NCBI GenBank assembly: GCA_030549205.1 | Contig: JAUKTV010000021.1 | Coordinates: 248,001 to 312,000 of the forward strand | Origin: Apiosordaria backusii | Lineage: Eukaryota; Ascomycota; Sordariomycetes; Sordariales; Lasiosphaeriaceae | Length of the DNA stretch: 64,000 bases | Reading direction: 5' to 3' | In this document: in pieces, positions 11,639-20,565 of the stretch | Position numbering within the stretch: position 1 is the first letter of the stretch | How the letters are laid out: each line of letters starts with the position of its first letter | Translations under genes and position numbers: made by a program | Notes under the pieces: generated by a model | Databases searched by the model: none | What the model was told of the DNA's origin: nothing | What the model saw: only the letters and a program-made list of their open reading frames with translations

Positions 11639-12399
11639 CGTCAAGTGTTGGACAATGTCTACGGAATGGTGAAAACAGTGTCCGGCGACATCTGGGGAGT
11701 TTTGAGACACGCTCTAATCATATACCCTTCTCTTGCAAGGTGGGTGGCTCAGGAGAATATCTCGCGTAAGTGCGGCAATGTGTGTATGTCCTATTGGACC
11801 CTCTTCATGCACTCCAGTCCAATGCCGAAGCAGCGACGATGCCCAATGCATTCAGGTATGCGACACCAGCCGTCTAACCCTCTCGGTGCGGCACCGTCGC
11901 ACGCATATGTCCGGCCTGTGACTGTCCCGTTGAGGCGCCGCGCATTAAGCACGCGGGCCTGTGTTGGTCGACCTTGGTCTGAGGCTGCCAGCGAGTCACA
12001 CTGGCCCCAACCCCTTCGGCCTTTCAACCAGCTTAGAGCTGGCCGACATTGGCTGGAAGACGTACATGCACGCTAGAAGCCTTACATACCTGGACTTTAA
12101 GCCGTAAAATGTCGTCATCTCTTAAGCCGGCGAAGCGGTGCTTATTAACGTGAGTGGAATGGTAGTAATATAGGAGTATCTTGCACCAGAATTACAGAAT
12201 ATTGTCGAGCCTGCCGCATTGGACTTCCATATCCGAGTCTCTAACGATTGCTGGGCATTGGGTAGAATAGTTAACGGCACAGCCTTTATTATTGAGAAGG
12301 TCGGTAATTTTAAGTTAAGCTACTAAGGGCTTAAAAAGGGTGTACCTCTTTGATTAGCTTTTAATATATGGCGGCGTGAAAGGAATTTCTTTCGAGGTC
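11639..12399. other. Intergenic, no supported gene
   Basis: GC-balanced up to about 12200, then grading into AT-rich DNA. Overlapping short frames on both strands around 11550-12080 show no domain. It probably holds the promoter of the coiled-coil gene. Confidence 0.45.
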
Positions 12400-12755
12400 T
12401 TAAAGATCTGCTAATCTTAATAAATAGTATTTAGTTTAAGATTAAAAGTAAAAGTTTAAGGTAAATATATTTAGGCCTTTAATTTAATATTGTAAATCCT
12501 TTTTATATGGTTTTTAAAGTGATTTAAGTATTCAAACTTTAATATCTCTTCCTTATATTTATGGTAGTTATATATAATTTACTTTATAATGTTTATATAT
12601 TTTATATATACCCGATTAAAATAGTTATATATCATAATAGGTTAATAATATTAAAAAGTCCTTTCTTTATAGAATAGGCCTTTATCTATAATATAATGTA
12701 GGTATTAGTTTCGTTATATTAAAAGCGGAAACGTATTTAGACTAGGAGATCTTTT
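12400..12755 (-). pseudogene. RIP-mutated copy of the DUF3435 tail
   Basis: Aligns along its length with 10058-10412 in the same orientation. Most differences on the plus strand are C-to-T or G-to-A in this copy: for example CACAGCAGGTCGACAG at the first site reads CATAATAGGTTAATAA here. This is the footprint of repeat-induced point mutation and shows the direction of decay. The match fades just before the Gypsy insertion at 12781. Confidence 0.65.
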
Positions 12756-12780
12756 TTTAATTATAATATCAGTAAGTACT

Positions 12781-13173
12781 TGTCACAATCGTTGATGAAG
12801 AACTAACGCACGGAGCGCGGGCCGCTCCTAGCCAATCATTATGGACCAATCGGGAGTGGAGCGACGGGCTCACGGTGATCCCGGTGAGCAGGGCGACAGG
12901 ATCACGGTGAGCGTAGTGAGCCACAGGAAGGAAAGGCGATCCAGATCACCTATAGGGAACGTGATCCAGGTGATCCATGGGTCTATATATACGGAGGAAC
13001 TAGATAGCTTGTAGATAGTTCCGCAGTATGCAATCACAGCTTGTATTCACGGTATCTTGTGTTTACATTGAGACATCTTGTTGTGCACTGTTTAGCTGCA
13101 CCGAACCGTTATTATCAGAAGAGACCTTCAACTGCGTATCCCTTTCAGAGGTTCTGATCAGGGGTTCGTCACA
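12781..13173 (+). repeat. 5' LTR
   Basis: 393 bp, starting TGTCACAATC and ending TTCGTCACA. It holds a CCAATCA box (about 12832), GATCAC-type motifs, a TATATATA box (12984-12991) and a likely transcription start in the next 25-40 bases. It looks identical to the 3' LTR. Confidence 0.95.
12984..12991 (+). promoter_or_regulatory. TATA box of the Gypsy LTR
   Basis: TATATATA inside the 5' LTR, 34-49 nt upstream of the self-complementary AGTATGCAA segment (13025-13033). This spacing fits a transcript starting close to that segment. Confidence 0.55.
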
Positions 13174-13175
13174 CG

Positions 13176-13184
13176 TTGCATACT
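13176..13184 (+). other. Candidate self-priming primer-binding site
   Basis: Two bases after the 5' LTR comes TTGCATACT, the exact reverse complement of AGTATGCAA at 13025-13033, near the expected mRNA 5' end. No tRNA-type TGG primer site starts here. Tf1/sushi-group elements are known to prime reverse transcription with their own mRNA 5' end folded onto the primer site. The assignment rests on this 9-nt match and its position. Confidence 0.5.
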
Positions 13185-13231
13185 CACTTCAACTCTGTCA
13201 TCGGATAAGTTGAAGGCGCCAAGTTAACGCC

Positions 13232-15409
13232 ATGGCCGGAAACATCAACACCCAGGGGGGAACTTCAACCCGACCCACTATCGACCAACTCCTCGCCCGC
13301 GTCCAGGAGCTTGAGGACAAGTCACGCCTCTCCCATGACACCCTCACGCAGGAGAACGCCATGCTCCACCTGGAGATTGGCACCTTGCGCAAAGAAGGAG
13401 AGCGCGCCAAGCTCGAGGCTCCCGACCGCTACGGTGGAGCGAAAGGAGAGCTGGGGGGATTTTTGATCCAACTCAAGGCATATTTTCGGTACTACCCTTC
13501 TCGTTTCCCGGATGAGGAATCCAAGGTTGTGTACGCTGCGTCCAGGCTCAGGGACAAGGCACTCACCTGGTTCGAGCCGATCCTGGGAGACTGTTTCGAC
13601 AACAAGCACGACGAGAGGGAGGATGTCACCAAGAAGTGTTTCAATTCGTACAAGGGTTTTGAAGAGAAGATCAAGGAGGTGTTTGGAGAGTACGATGAAG
13701 GCCGGCGTGCCCAGGAGCGACTGGCCAACCTCAAGCAGACTAGGTCTGCTGCCGACTACGCTGCAGTGTTCAGGACGGATGCACTCCGCAGCGAGATCAA
13801 CGACGAGGGGTTGATGCAGTTGTTCTACAACGGGCTTAAGGAAGAAGTCAAGGATGAGCTGTACCAACAGGAGCGGCCGGAGACTATCGACGAGTACATC
13901 GCGATGGCGGTCCGCATCGACGACCGACAGTATCAGCGCCGCAAGGAGCGCAAGGGCGCACGCGTGCAAGGACCCTACCGTCCCAACGACAAGAGGAAGA
14001 GACGGCCTTACGGGACTCACGTCTCTGGGACTACTCACGCAGGACCTATGGAGGTGGACGCAGTTCAGAAACGTTTCAAAGGGAAGAACGGTGTCAAGTG
14101 CTTCAACTGCGGGAAGGTGGGACATTTTAAGAGAGACTGTCGGGCACCCAAGCAGCTCAGTTGGAAGGAGAAAGAGACGGCGGCAGTCGCTAAGGCAACA
14201 CGGGTTGTCGAAATCTCCAGCGCTGAGTACGCCCCCGAGGATTTCCTGGACTCAGCGGACGACTACACCGACAGCAACTACGAGTGTGAGACTCAGGAAG
14301 GAGATTTAACAGTCGACTCTGAGGGAGAAGACCGTGTTGTGGGACAAGAATTGCCGACCAGAGGAGCCATCAGGCTAGAGGAAAGCACGGCTCCAGGACC
14401 CTCTGAGGAAACCTTGCGGAGACTAAGGCGGGTTTTCACCACGACTGTCCTCTCGAGTCTAGACACGGGGGAGACCCTGAGGCAGGCCGAGGAGCGAGTT
14501 CAAAGGCTCGAGGAAGAATTGGCAGAACTTCGGAGCCAGCGAGAAGCGATCGAACGACACTACCGCGACCTCGAGGACAAGGTGGCGCAAGCCACGACCA
14601 ACAACCAACCGCTCGCGCAGCTGTGGCAGGGCAACGAGCGTTGGATCGTTCCAGAAGAAGAGTTCGGCAAAGAGTTCGCACTACTCAACAGGGATGAGGA
14701 GGTCTGGGATGAGTTTTGGGCATCACGACCAGTAGCCAGCACCGGACTCGCGCTGACGCCAGGAGAGGTTCCAGGGTGTGGGTGGTATACTCCGTGCGAA
14801 GGGGATACACCACAAGTTCATCCACGACACCCGGAACACAGGAGAATGCCATGGTTCCAGTGCATCGCTCATGGATGCGCGGAACACTACCAGTCAAAGA
14901 CCCTGAACGGGCACTGGCCGGTCAGAGAGGTCACCCAGACAGACCAACCGATACCGGTGTCGAGGACTCTCGCAAGGTGGGGAGCGCCGGACGAAGAATT
15001 GAACGATTATTTCCTGTGGAAACAGGGGGACCCAGTCAAGCTGGAGGAACTCCAGGTCATACGGGTCACGCCCAGGTACGCAAGGTGCTGCCTCGAGTGG
15101 GTGACAGGCTGGGGAGAGAACACCGCCAACGAGAAGGAATATGGTTTGACGTGGTGTAAGAGTGCCGATTGCGCTTTCCATCTACGAGCAAAGGCCCGAA
15201 AGCACCACGAGGCCAGCCCCAAAGGATATAAGGCACGCAGCAAGAAAAAGACGCAGAAAAGTGCCAGGAACAAGAAGTGGAAGGAGGCCCAACGACGATG
15301 GTTAGCCGAATTCGAGCTGCTGGACAGTTCGGCGAAGGAGGACGCTCTGGAGGCACAACAACAGTCGGGAAAAGGGCCACGGCCTTTCGCGGAGGCCGCA
15401 AACCTCTAA
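13232..15409 (+). CDS. gag: Gypsy Gag polyprotein
   Basis: 725 aa from the ATG in GCCATGG. It has an N-terminal coiled coil (about residues 15-60), a retrotransposon-gag core containing the WFEP motif and YYPSRFPDEE, and a CCHC zinc knuckle C-FNC-GKVGHFKRDC at residues 290-303. It would form virus-like particles and bind element RNA. Unusually for a Gag, over 400 residues follow the knuckle: an acidic segment, a second coiled coil (about 405-455) and a cysteine-containing region rich in Trp. The last 133 bases overlap the pol frame, which lies one base back (-1). Confidence 0.93.
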   Translation: MAGNINTQGGTSTRPTIDQLLARVQELEDKSRLSHDTLTQENAMLHLEIGTLRKEGERAKLEAPDRYGGAKGELGGFLIQLKAYFRYYPSRFPDEESKVVYAASRLRDKALTWFEPILGDCFDNKHDEREDVTKKCFNSYKGFEEKIKEVFGEYDEGRRAQERLANLKQTRSAADYAAVFRTDALRSEINDEGLMQLFYNGLKEEVKDELYQQERPETIDEYIAMAVRIDDRQYQRRKERKGARVQGPYRPNDKRKRRPYGTHVSGTTHAGPMEVDAVQKRFKGKNGVKCFNCGKVGHFKRDCRAPKQLSWKEKETAAVAKATRVVEISSAEYAPEDFLDSADDYTDSNYECETQEGDLTVDSEGEDRVVGQELPTRGAIRLEESTAPGPSEETLRRLRRVFTTTVLSSLDTGETLRQAEERVQRLEEELAELRSQREAIERHYRDLEDKVAQATTNNQPLAQLWQGNERWIVPEEEFGKEFALLNRDEEVWDEFWASRPVASTGLALTPGEVPGCGWYTPCEGDTPQVHPRHPEHRRMPWFQCIAHGCAEHYQSKTLNGHWPVREVTQTDQPIPVSRTLARWGAPDEELNDYFLWKQGDPVKLEELQVIRVTPRYARCCLEWVTGWGENTANEKEYGLTWCKSADCAFHLRAKARKHHEASPKGYKARSKKKTQKSARNKKWKEAQRRWLAEFELLDSSAKEDALEAQQQSGKGPRPFAEAANL
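15367..15398 (+). promoter_or_regulatory. Likely -1 ribosomal frameshift signal
   Basis: In the gag frame the codons TCG GGA AAA form the slippery heptamer G GGA AAA (15367-15373), which fits X XXY YYZ. A six-base spacer follows, then a CGGCC/GGCCG stem (15380-15384 with 15394-15398). Slipping back one base leads directly into the pol frame. The gag stop is 34 bases further on. Confidence 0.6.
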
Positions 15410-18400
15410 AGGACCACGAGCTACGCATCAGCGAGGTCGCTGCTGTACAGAGGAGGGGCATGAAAGACAAGAGATTGCGAGTAGCAGCGCGTTGGAAGGG
15501 TTTTCAGACGCAAGCACTCGTGGACAGTGGAGCAGAAGCGGACTTGGTTTCACCAAGATTCGTACAACAAGCCCGAGTTCCATGGAGAAAGAAGGAGGAA
15601 GAGGTCGTCATGAAAGGACCTTTCCCCACGCAGTTGGTAAGCAGGGAGACGCTACCACTGGATATCACAGTGTCAGGAAAAACAACGACAGTGATTTTCG
15701 ACATCGTGGACATGGGGCCAGAAAAAGACATGATTCTGGGACAACCATGGCACGAGGACTACAACCCAGACATCGATTGGAAGGATGGTGGCCACCTACG
15801 ACCGAGGGTATATCGGGAGTATCCGACCAACGATGGAAGATCAGGAGCACGGCAGGAGCAGAGTGCAAGACAAGCACCCTCCACGGCACCACCGCAAGAG
15901 ACACGAGAAATATTGGTGTACTCAATCGACACAGGCGGCAAGATCGAAGAAGTAGGGTTGGTAGGAACAGTTGCGTTGGTGGAAATTGCGGCAGCAATGA
16001 AGGACAAATACGCTTATTACAACAATTTGAAGAAAAGCGAGAAAAAGGAGGTACCGCCGGAATATCAAGGGCATCCAGTGTTCACGGCAAAACACCTTCA
16101 GGGTCTACCAGATAGGGGACCATGGGACCACGAGATCAAGCTCAAGGACGGAGCAAAGCTCAAGCTCTTTCAGGTCTACCACACCAACGACAAACAGAGT
16201 GAAGAGTTGCGGAAGTATTTGGACGAGAATCTCAAGAGAGGACACATCAGACCATCCACATCGCCAGCTGGATATCCTGTTTTCTTCGTACCGAAGAAGG
16301 ATGGGAGTCCACGACTGTGTGTGGATTATCGACAGCTAAATCAGGAGACGGTGAAGAACGGTTACCCACTACCGCTGATTTCGCGGCTGCGAAGTCAACT
16401 GTCAGGGGCACAATGGTTCACCAGACTTGATATGCCAGTTGGGTACGCGCACATACGAATCAAGGAGGGAGACGAATGGAAGACGGCTTTTCGCACGCCT
16501 TACGGGCATTTCGAGTATCTCGTTATGCCGTTTGGGCTTACAAATGCGCCAGCGACTTTCCAGGCCCTCGTTGATCACACGATTCGCCAGTATCTCGACA
16601 AAACAGCAGTTTGCTACCTCGACGACGTTCTCATCTACTCACGCACTCTGGAAGAACACAAACAGCACGTCAAGGAAATTTTGGACGCGCTACATGGAGC
16701 AGGACTATCGGTCAACAAGGACAAGAGCGAGTTCCATGTGCAGGAGACGGTCTATCTCGGATATCTGATCTCGCCAGGAGAAGTGCGAATGGAACCAGGG
16801 AAGATCGCGGCAGTCAAGGACTGGCCGAGACCACAGGGAGAAACACCCGAACAACTAAAGACAAGGGTTCGAGAGTTTCTGGGATTCACCAATTTTTATC
16901 GAATGTTCATACGGAACTACGGCGCCATTGCAAAACCATTGAACGACCTAACCAAGAAGGACGCCGAGTTCAAATGGAAGGAAGAACAGGAAGAGGCTTT
17001 TCAAGCCATCAAGAATGCCATTACGGCGGACCCAGTACTCAAACTTCCGGATCCAGGACGACCTTTCGAAGTTGAGACAGACGCTTCCGACTACGCCATA
17101 GGAGGACAGCTAGGACAGCGAGACCAGGACGGGAAGTTGCACCCGGTAGCATTCTTTTCGAAGAAGCTGGAGGGACCACGCAAGAACTACCCAATCCACG
17201 ACAAGGAGCTGCTTGCCATCATCGAGGCTTTTGAGGAATGGAGACCATATCTCAGCGGAACCAACTACGAGGTCCAGGTCTACACGGATCACAAAAATTT
17301 GAAATATTTCACTACTACCAAGGTCCTCAACGCCAGGCAAGGCAGGTGGTCGGAATTCCTGTCTGAGTTCAATTTTCAGATCCATTACAAGAAGGGATCT
17401 GAGAACGCGAGAGCGGACGCTCTAAGCAGAAGGGCAGACCACCACGAAGAAAAGGTGGCGGAGGAGTCACCACCCTTGCTGCAGGAGACAGCAGAAGGCA
17501 CACTGAGGCACCCGCTCCAGCAGTGGGCTGAGTGTTGCGCGGTGTACCGAGAAGAATCAACAGCCAACAAGTATCAGAGCAACATCGGCAACAACGAGCA
17601 GGAACGATGGGCTGAACTGGAATCTTTGGGGATCCAGAAGGACGACAGCTACCGGCTCTGGTATCACAACCGAGCTTATGTCGAACCAGAGCAACGGAAG
17701 GCATTGATTCGGGAGATCCACGAGTCGAAGCTCGGTGGACACATGGGAGTGGCCAAGACAACAGAGAAGATCAAACAACACTTCAATTGGCCAGGACTGA
17801 GGAAGGATGTTGAGGAAACGCTGCGAGAATGTGACCTTTGCAGGAGAACGAAGGCAGAGAGACACAAGCCTTACGGATTCTTGGAGCCATTACCAGTGGC
17901 AGAACATCCATGGAGCTCAGTGACGATGGACTTTATCACCAAGCTACCACATTCCAAGGACACGGTCACAGGAGTCAAGTACGACAGCATCCTCACGGTC
18001 GTCGACAGGCTCACCAAGTGGGCATACTTCCTGCCCTACAGGGAGACTTGGACGGCAGAACAATTGGCGGATGTAGTGTTTCGGAACGTCACGGCGACAC
18101 ACACATGGCCAAGAGAGTTCATCACGGATCGCGATACCAAGTTCGTGTCGAAGTTTTGGAAGGCTCTGATGGAGCAAGTGGGAGTGAAGAGCAAGGCGTC
18201 GTCAGCGTACCACCCGCAGACGGACGGCCAGACGGAGAGACTCAACCAGATTGTTGAACAGTATCTTCGGAACTACATCAATTTCGAACAAGACAACTGG
18301 GTTGAACTTTTGCCAGCAGCACAACTCGCCTACAACACGGCGCCCACAGAAACAACAAAAGTCACGCCATTCTTCGCGAATTATGGATTCGAGGCGGATC

Positions 18401-19029
18401 TACGGCAAGGACCAGAGGCAAGAGTGCCTAGGGCGGCAGCCAAAGCAGGGAAGCTACACATGCTGCACGCCAAACTCAAGGAAGAACTCGAGTTCGTTCG
18501 GGAACGCATGCGCAAGTACTACAACGTCAAACGGCTCGAGGGACCTCGCTTGAAGAGGGGGGATAAAGTGTTTCTTTCAACACGAAATTTGCGCACAAAA
18601 CGACCAAGTAAGAAGCTGGACCACAGGAGGGTGGGACCTTTTACGGTCGAGGAGAAAATATCGGAAACAGCATTCAGGCTTAAGCTACCAAGTACTATGC
18701 GGCTACGGTCAAACGTCTTCCACATTTCACTCTTGGAACCGGCACCACGGGCTGCCAGCCCAGACACACAAGTAGAAGCCGAGGACGAAGAAGAAGAGTA
18801 CGACGTGGAAGAGGTACTAGACTCTCGTATTAGTAGCGGACAACTGGAGTATTTAGTCAGCTGGCTGGACTACCCGGACACAGACAACTCATGGGAACCA
18901 GCAACGAACCTCAACTGCCCTGAGAAACTGGAGGACTTCCATCGGAGGAACCCGGGGCGACCTGGGCCTGGGCGGCCAGGAGGTGGTCGATCGGGGGAGC
19001 GTCGCCCAACACGGCGTTCCAATCAATAG
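15373..19029 (+). CDS. pol: Gypsy Pol polyprotein
   Basis: 1,218 aa counted from the first codon after the proposed -1 shift. The open frame extends back to about 15277, and its first ATG is at 15298. In nucleotide order: protease VDSGAEADL (about 15520); reverse transcriptase with YLDD at 16615-16626; RNase H TDAS (Asp at 17080); integrase zinc finger His 17719, His 17740, Cys 17830, Cys 17839; catalytic Asp 17929, Asp 18127 and Glu 18235; a GPFTVEE GPY/F-like module (about 18625); and a chromodomain (about 18787-18950) that would target H3-marked chromatin. All key residues are present. One deviation: the usual DL(R)SG RT motif reads DMPVG. Confidence 0.95.
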   Translation, partial: RATAFRGGRKPLKDHELRISEVAAVQRRGMKDKRLRVAARWKGFQTQALVDSGAEADLVSPRFVQQARVPWRKKEEEVVMKGPFPTQLVSRETLPLDITVSGKTTTVIFDIVDMGPEKDMILGQPWHEDYNPDIDWKDGGHLRPRVYREYPTNDGRSGARQEQSARQAPSTAPPQETREILVYSIDTGGKIEEVGLVGTVALVEIAAAMKDKYAYYNNLKKSEKKEVPPEYQGHPVFTAKHLQGLPDRGPWDHEIKLKDGAKLKLFQVYHTNDKQSEELRKYLDENLKRGHIRPSTSPAGYPVFFVPKKDGSPRLCVDYRQLNQETVKNGYPLPLISRLRSQLSGAQWFTRLDMPVGYAHIRIKEGDEWKTAFRTPYGHFEYLVMPFGLTNAPATFQALVDHTIRQYLDKTAVCYLDDVLIYSRTLEEHKQHVKEILDALHGAGLSVNKDKSEFHVQETVYLGYLISPGEVRMEPGKIAAVKDWPRPQGETPEQLKTRVREFLGFTNFYRMFIRNYGAIAKPLNDLTKKDAEFKWKEEQEEAFQAIKNAITADPVLKLPDPGRPFEVETDASDYAIGGQLGQRDQDGKLHPVAFFSKKLEGPRKNYPIHDKELLAIIEAFEEWRPYLSGTNYEVQVYTDHKNLKYFTTTKVLNARQGRWSEFLSEFNFQIHYKKGSENARADALSRRADHHEEKVAEESPPLLQETAEGTLRHPLQQWAECCAVYREESTANKYQSNIGNNEQERWAELESLGIQKDDSYRLWYHNRAYVEPEQRKALIREIHESKLGGHMGVAKTTEKIKQHFNWPGLRKDVEETLRECDLCRRTKAERHKPYGFLEPLPVAEHPWSSVTMDFITKLPHSKDTVTGVKYDSILTVVDRLTKWAYFLPYRETWTAEQLADVVFRNVTATHTWPREFITDRDTKFVSKFWKALMEQVGVKSKASSAYHPQTDGQTERLNQIVEQYLRNYINFEQDNWVELLPAAQLAYNTAPTETTKVTPFFANYGFEADLRQGPEARVPRAAAKAGKLHMLHAKLKEELEFVRERMRKYYNVKRLEGPRLKRGDKVFLSTRNLRTKRPSKKLDHRRVGPFTVEEKISETAFRLKLPSTMRLRSNVFHISLLEPAPRAASPDTQVEAEDEEEEYDVEEVLDSRISSGQLEYLVSWLDYPDTDNSWEPATNLNCPEKLEDFHRRNPGRPGPGRPGGGRSGERRPTRRSNQ

Positions 19030-19555
19030 TGTCTAAGGCGCCATGGAACTGGGCGTTTATGACGGCCTCTGATTCACAACGTTCCGCCTCCTCGAGCTCG
19101 TCCAGCGAGGCGAGTCCCCGACGAACCATTTCATTACCCCGCGACGACAAGTGCTGGCGCTGACGCCGGAGTCGAGACAACGTGGCGAGGGCCTCTTGGG
19201 CTTCACGCTGGCTGCGTTGGAGGCGTTCCTCTGCGAGTTCCTCCTCGCGAGCCAGGCGTTGAGACTCGGCGACAATGCGATCCACTAGACCAGGGGTTAG
19301 GTACAAACTATAGGAGGAGAGGAACCCGCATGCACACTTACGCGCCAAGGCCGGCACACCAGTACCATCACAAGCACGCCCACGACGGACACATTCACCA
19401 CAACGAGAAGAACGTTCCGCCATCTTACACGTAAAACCTTTGGAAAAACAGAAAGAGCACGGCATGGTTTCGTATCCAAACTGAAGTATAGCGGCAGCCA
19501 GAGACGCGCGCTGAGAGGATTTCGAGCTGGGAGCTTTGGAGATGCGATTAGACAT
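18911..19555 (-). CDS. Antisense ORF inside Gypsy with Cys-rich zinc-like motif
   Basis: 214 aa from an ATG at 19555, running antisense and overlapping the last 119 bases of pol. Residues ~32-62 read CSFCFSKGFTCKMAERSSRC followed by GECVRRGRACDG. This is a C-x2-C-x5-C ... C-x2-C-x6-C array resembling a Zn2Cys6 cluster. A long Glu/Arg-rich coiled coil (about 90-150) and an acidic tail follow. I recognise this type as a recurring 'hypothetical protein' in fungal genomes, so it is probably a conserved accessory gene of this element group. Its role is unknown; DNA or RNA binding or control of the element is inference. A shorter start at the Met just before PCSFC is also possible. Confidence 0.6.
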   Translation of the reverse strand: MSNRISKAPSSKSSQRASLAAAILQFGYETMPCSFCFSKGFTCKMAERSSRCGECVRRGRACDGTGVPALARKCACGFLSSYSLYLTPGLVDRIVAESQRLAREEELAEERLQRSQREAQEALATLSRLRRQRQHLSSRGNEMVRRGLASLDELEEAERCESEAVINAQFHGALDTIDWNAVLGDAPPIDHLLAAQAQVAPGSSDGSPPVSQGS

Positions 19556-19656
19556 AGTGAAGACACGAGGAGCAGCGCAAGAGAGTAAGGGGGACTTACG
19601 GAAGGAAAGAAGGATTGAGTAGGAAGAAGTAAACCAAGGCCGTCGGGACGTCGGCC

Positions 19657-19669
19657 TGGAAGGAGGGGC
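19657..19669 (+). other. Polypurine tract
   Basis: The purine-rich GGAAGGAGGGGCA lies four bases before the 3' LTR, the expected site for priming plus-strand DNA synthesis. Confidence 0.7.
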
Positions 19670-19673
19670 ATCG

Positions 19674-20066
19674 TGTCACAATCGTTGATGAAGAACTAAC
19701 GCACGGAGCGCGGGCCGCTCCTAGCCAATCATTATGGACCAATCGGGAGTGGAGCGACGGGCTCACGGTGATCCCGGTGAGCAGGGCGACAGGATCACGG
19801 TGAGCGTAGTGAGCCACAGGAAGGAAAGGCGATCCAGATCACCTATAGGGAACGTGATCCAGGTGATCCATGGGTCTATATATACGGAGGAACTAGATAG
19901 CTTGTAGATAGTTCCGCAGTATGCAATCACAGCTTGTATTCACGGTATCTTGTGTTTACATTGAGACATCTTGTTGTGCACTGTTTAGCTGCACCGAACC
20001 GTTATTATCAGAAGAGACCTTCAACTGCGTATCCCTTTCAGAGGTTCTGATCAGGGGTTCGTCACA
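19674..20066 (+). repeat. 3' LTR
   Basis: 393 bp, by eye identical to the 5' LTR and followed by the GTACT target duplication. Identity of the two LTRs implies a recent insertion. Confidence 0.95.
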
Positions 20067-20071
20067 GTACT

Positions 20072-20565
20072 TTCTATTAAATACGTTTTATATTTAATGG
20101 TCTTTTGCTTGTTATATAGGATAAATTAAGCTTATTTATCTAAATATAGAGTATAAGGAGTGCGGTAGAGCTTAACCTTTCTAGCTATTTATATAGAATT
20201 TAGGCAAGCTCGGTATATTCTAGTATATATAGAACGACGGCCGGCTCGATATACTACTGCTTTTTTTCCTTATTAGCCTATTCTTCAATCTTCTAGGTTA
20301 GGCAGTTATAGAAATAATCCTTTTAATATTTTTATTAAATATCTTTAACGTATTTTATTTGCTTTTAAGTAATTAAAGTAATAAGCTTTTAAATTTAAAC
20401 CTTATTCTTTATACTTTTAATCCAGTATTAACTGCTTTTAAACTATACTTTTTTTACCTTTAACATTAGGATTTCTAAATTAGAAGATATTTCTATTTAG
20501 ACTTTATTAAGGATTATATTTTTACATATACGTAGGTAACATATAAGGCTTATATATAAAAGTAT
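20072..20565. other. AT-rich block
   Basis: Gene-free AT-rich relic sequence, interrupted from its left side by the Gypsy insertion. It ends in the ATATATAAAAGTAT direct repeat (20552-20565) that flanks repeat copy C. Confidence 0.6.

Larger units (their letters stand above)
12781..20066 (+). mobile_element. Intact chromodomain Gypsy LTR retrotransposon
   Basis: A complete 7,286-bp element. It has two 393-bp LTRs that look identical by eye and a 5-bp target duplication GTACT (12776-12780 and 20067-20071). The order is 5' LTR, candidate self-priming site, gag, pol (protease, RT, RNase H, integrase, chromodomain), an antisense ORF, polypurine tract and 3' LTR. The gag-pol layout and C-terminal chromodomain place it among fungal chromoviruses (Tf1/sushi-like). 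It keeps a coding-like GC content and open frames although its flanks are RIP-mutated, so it inserted recently and looks competent for transposition. Confidence 0.95.

Noticed and set aside
13322..18767. Many antisense frames within gag and pol
   Set aside because: They are shadows of strongly coding sequence without domains; only the 18911-19555 antisense frame, mostly outside pol and with a cysteine array, was kept.
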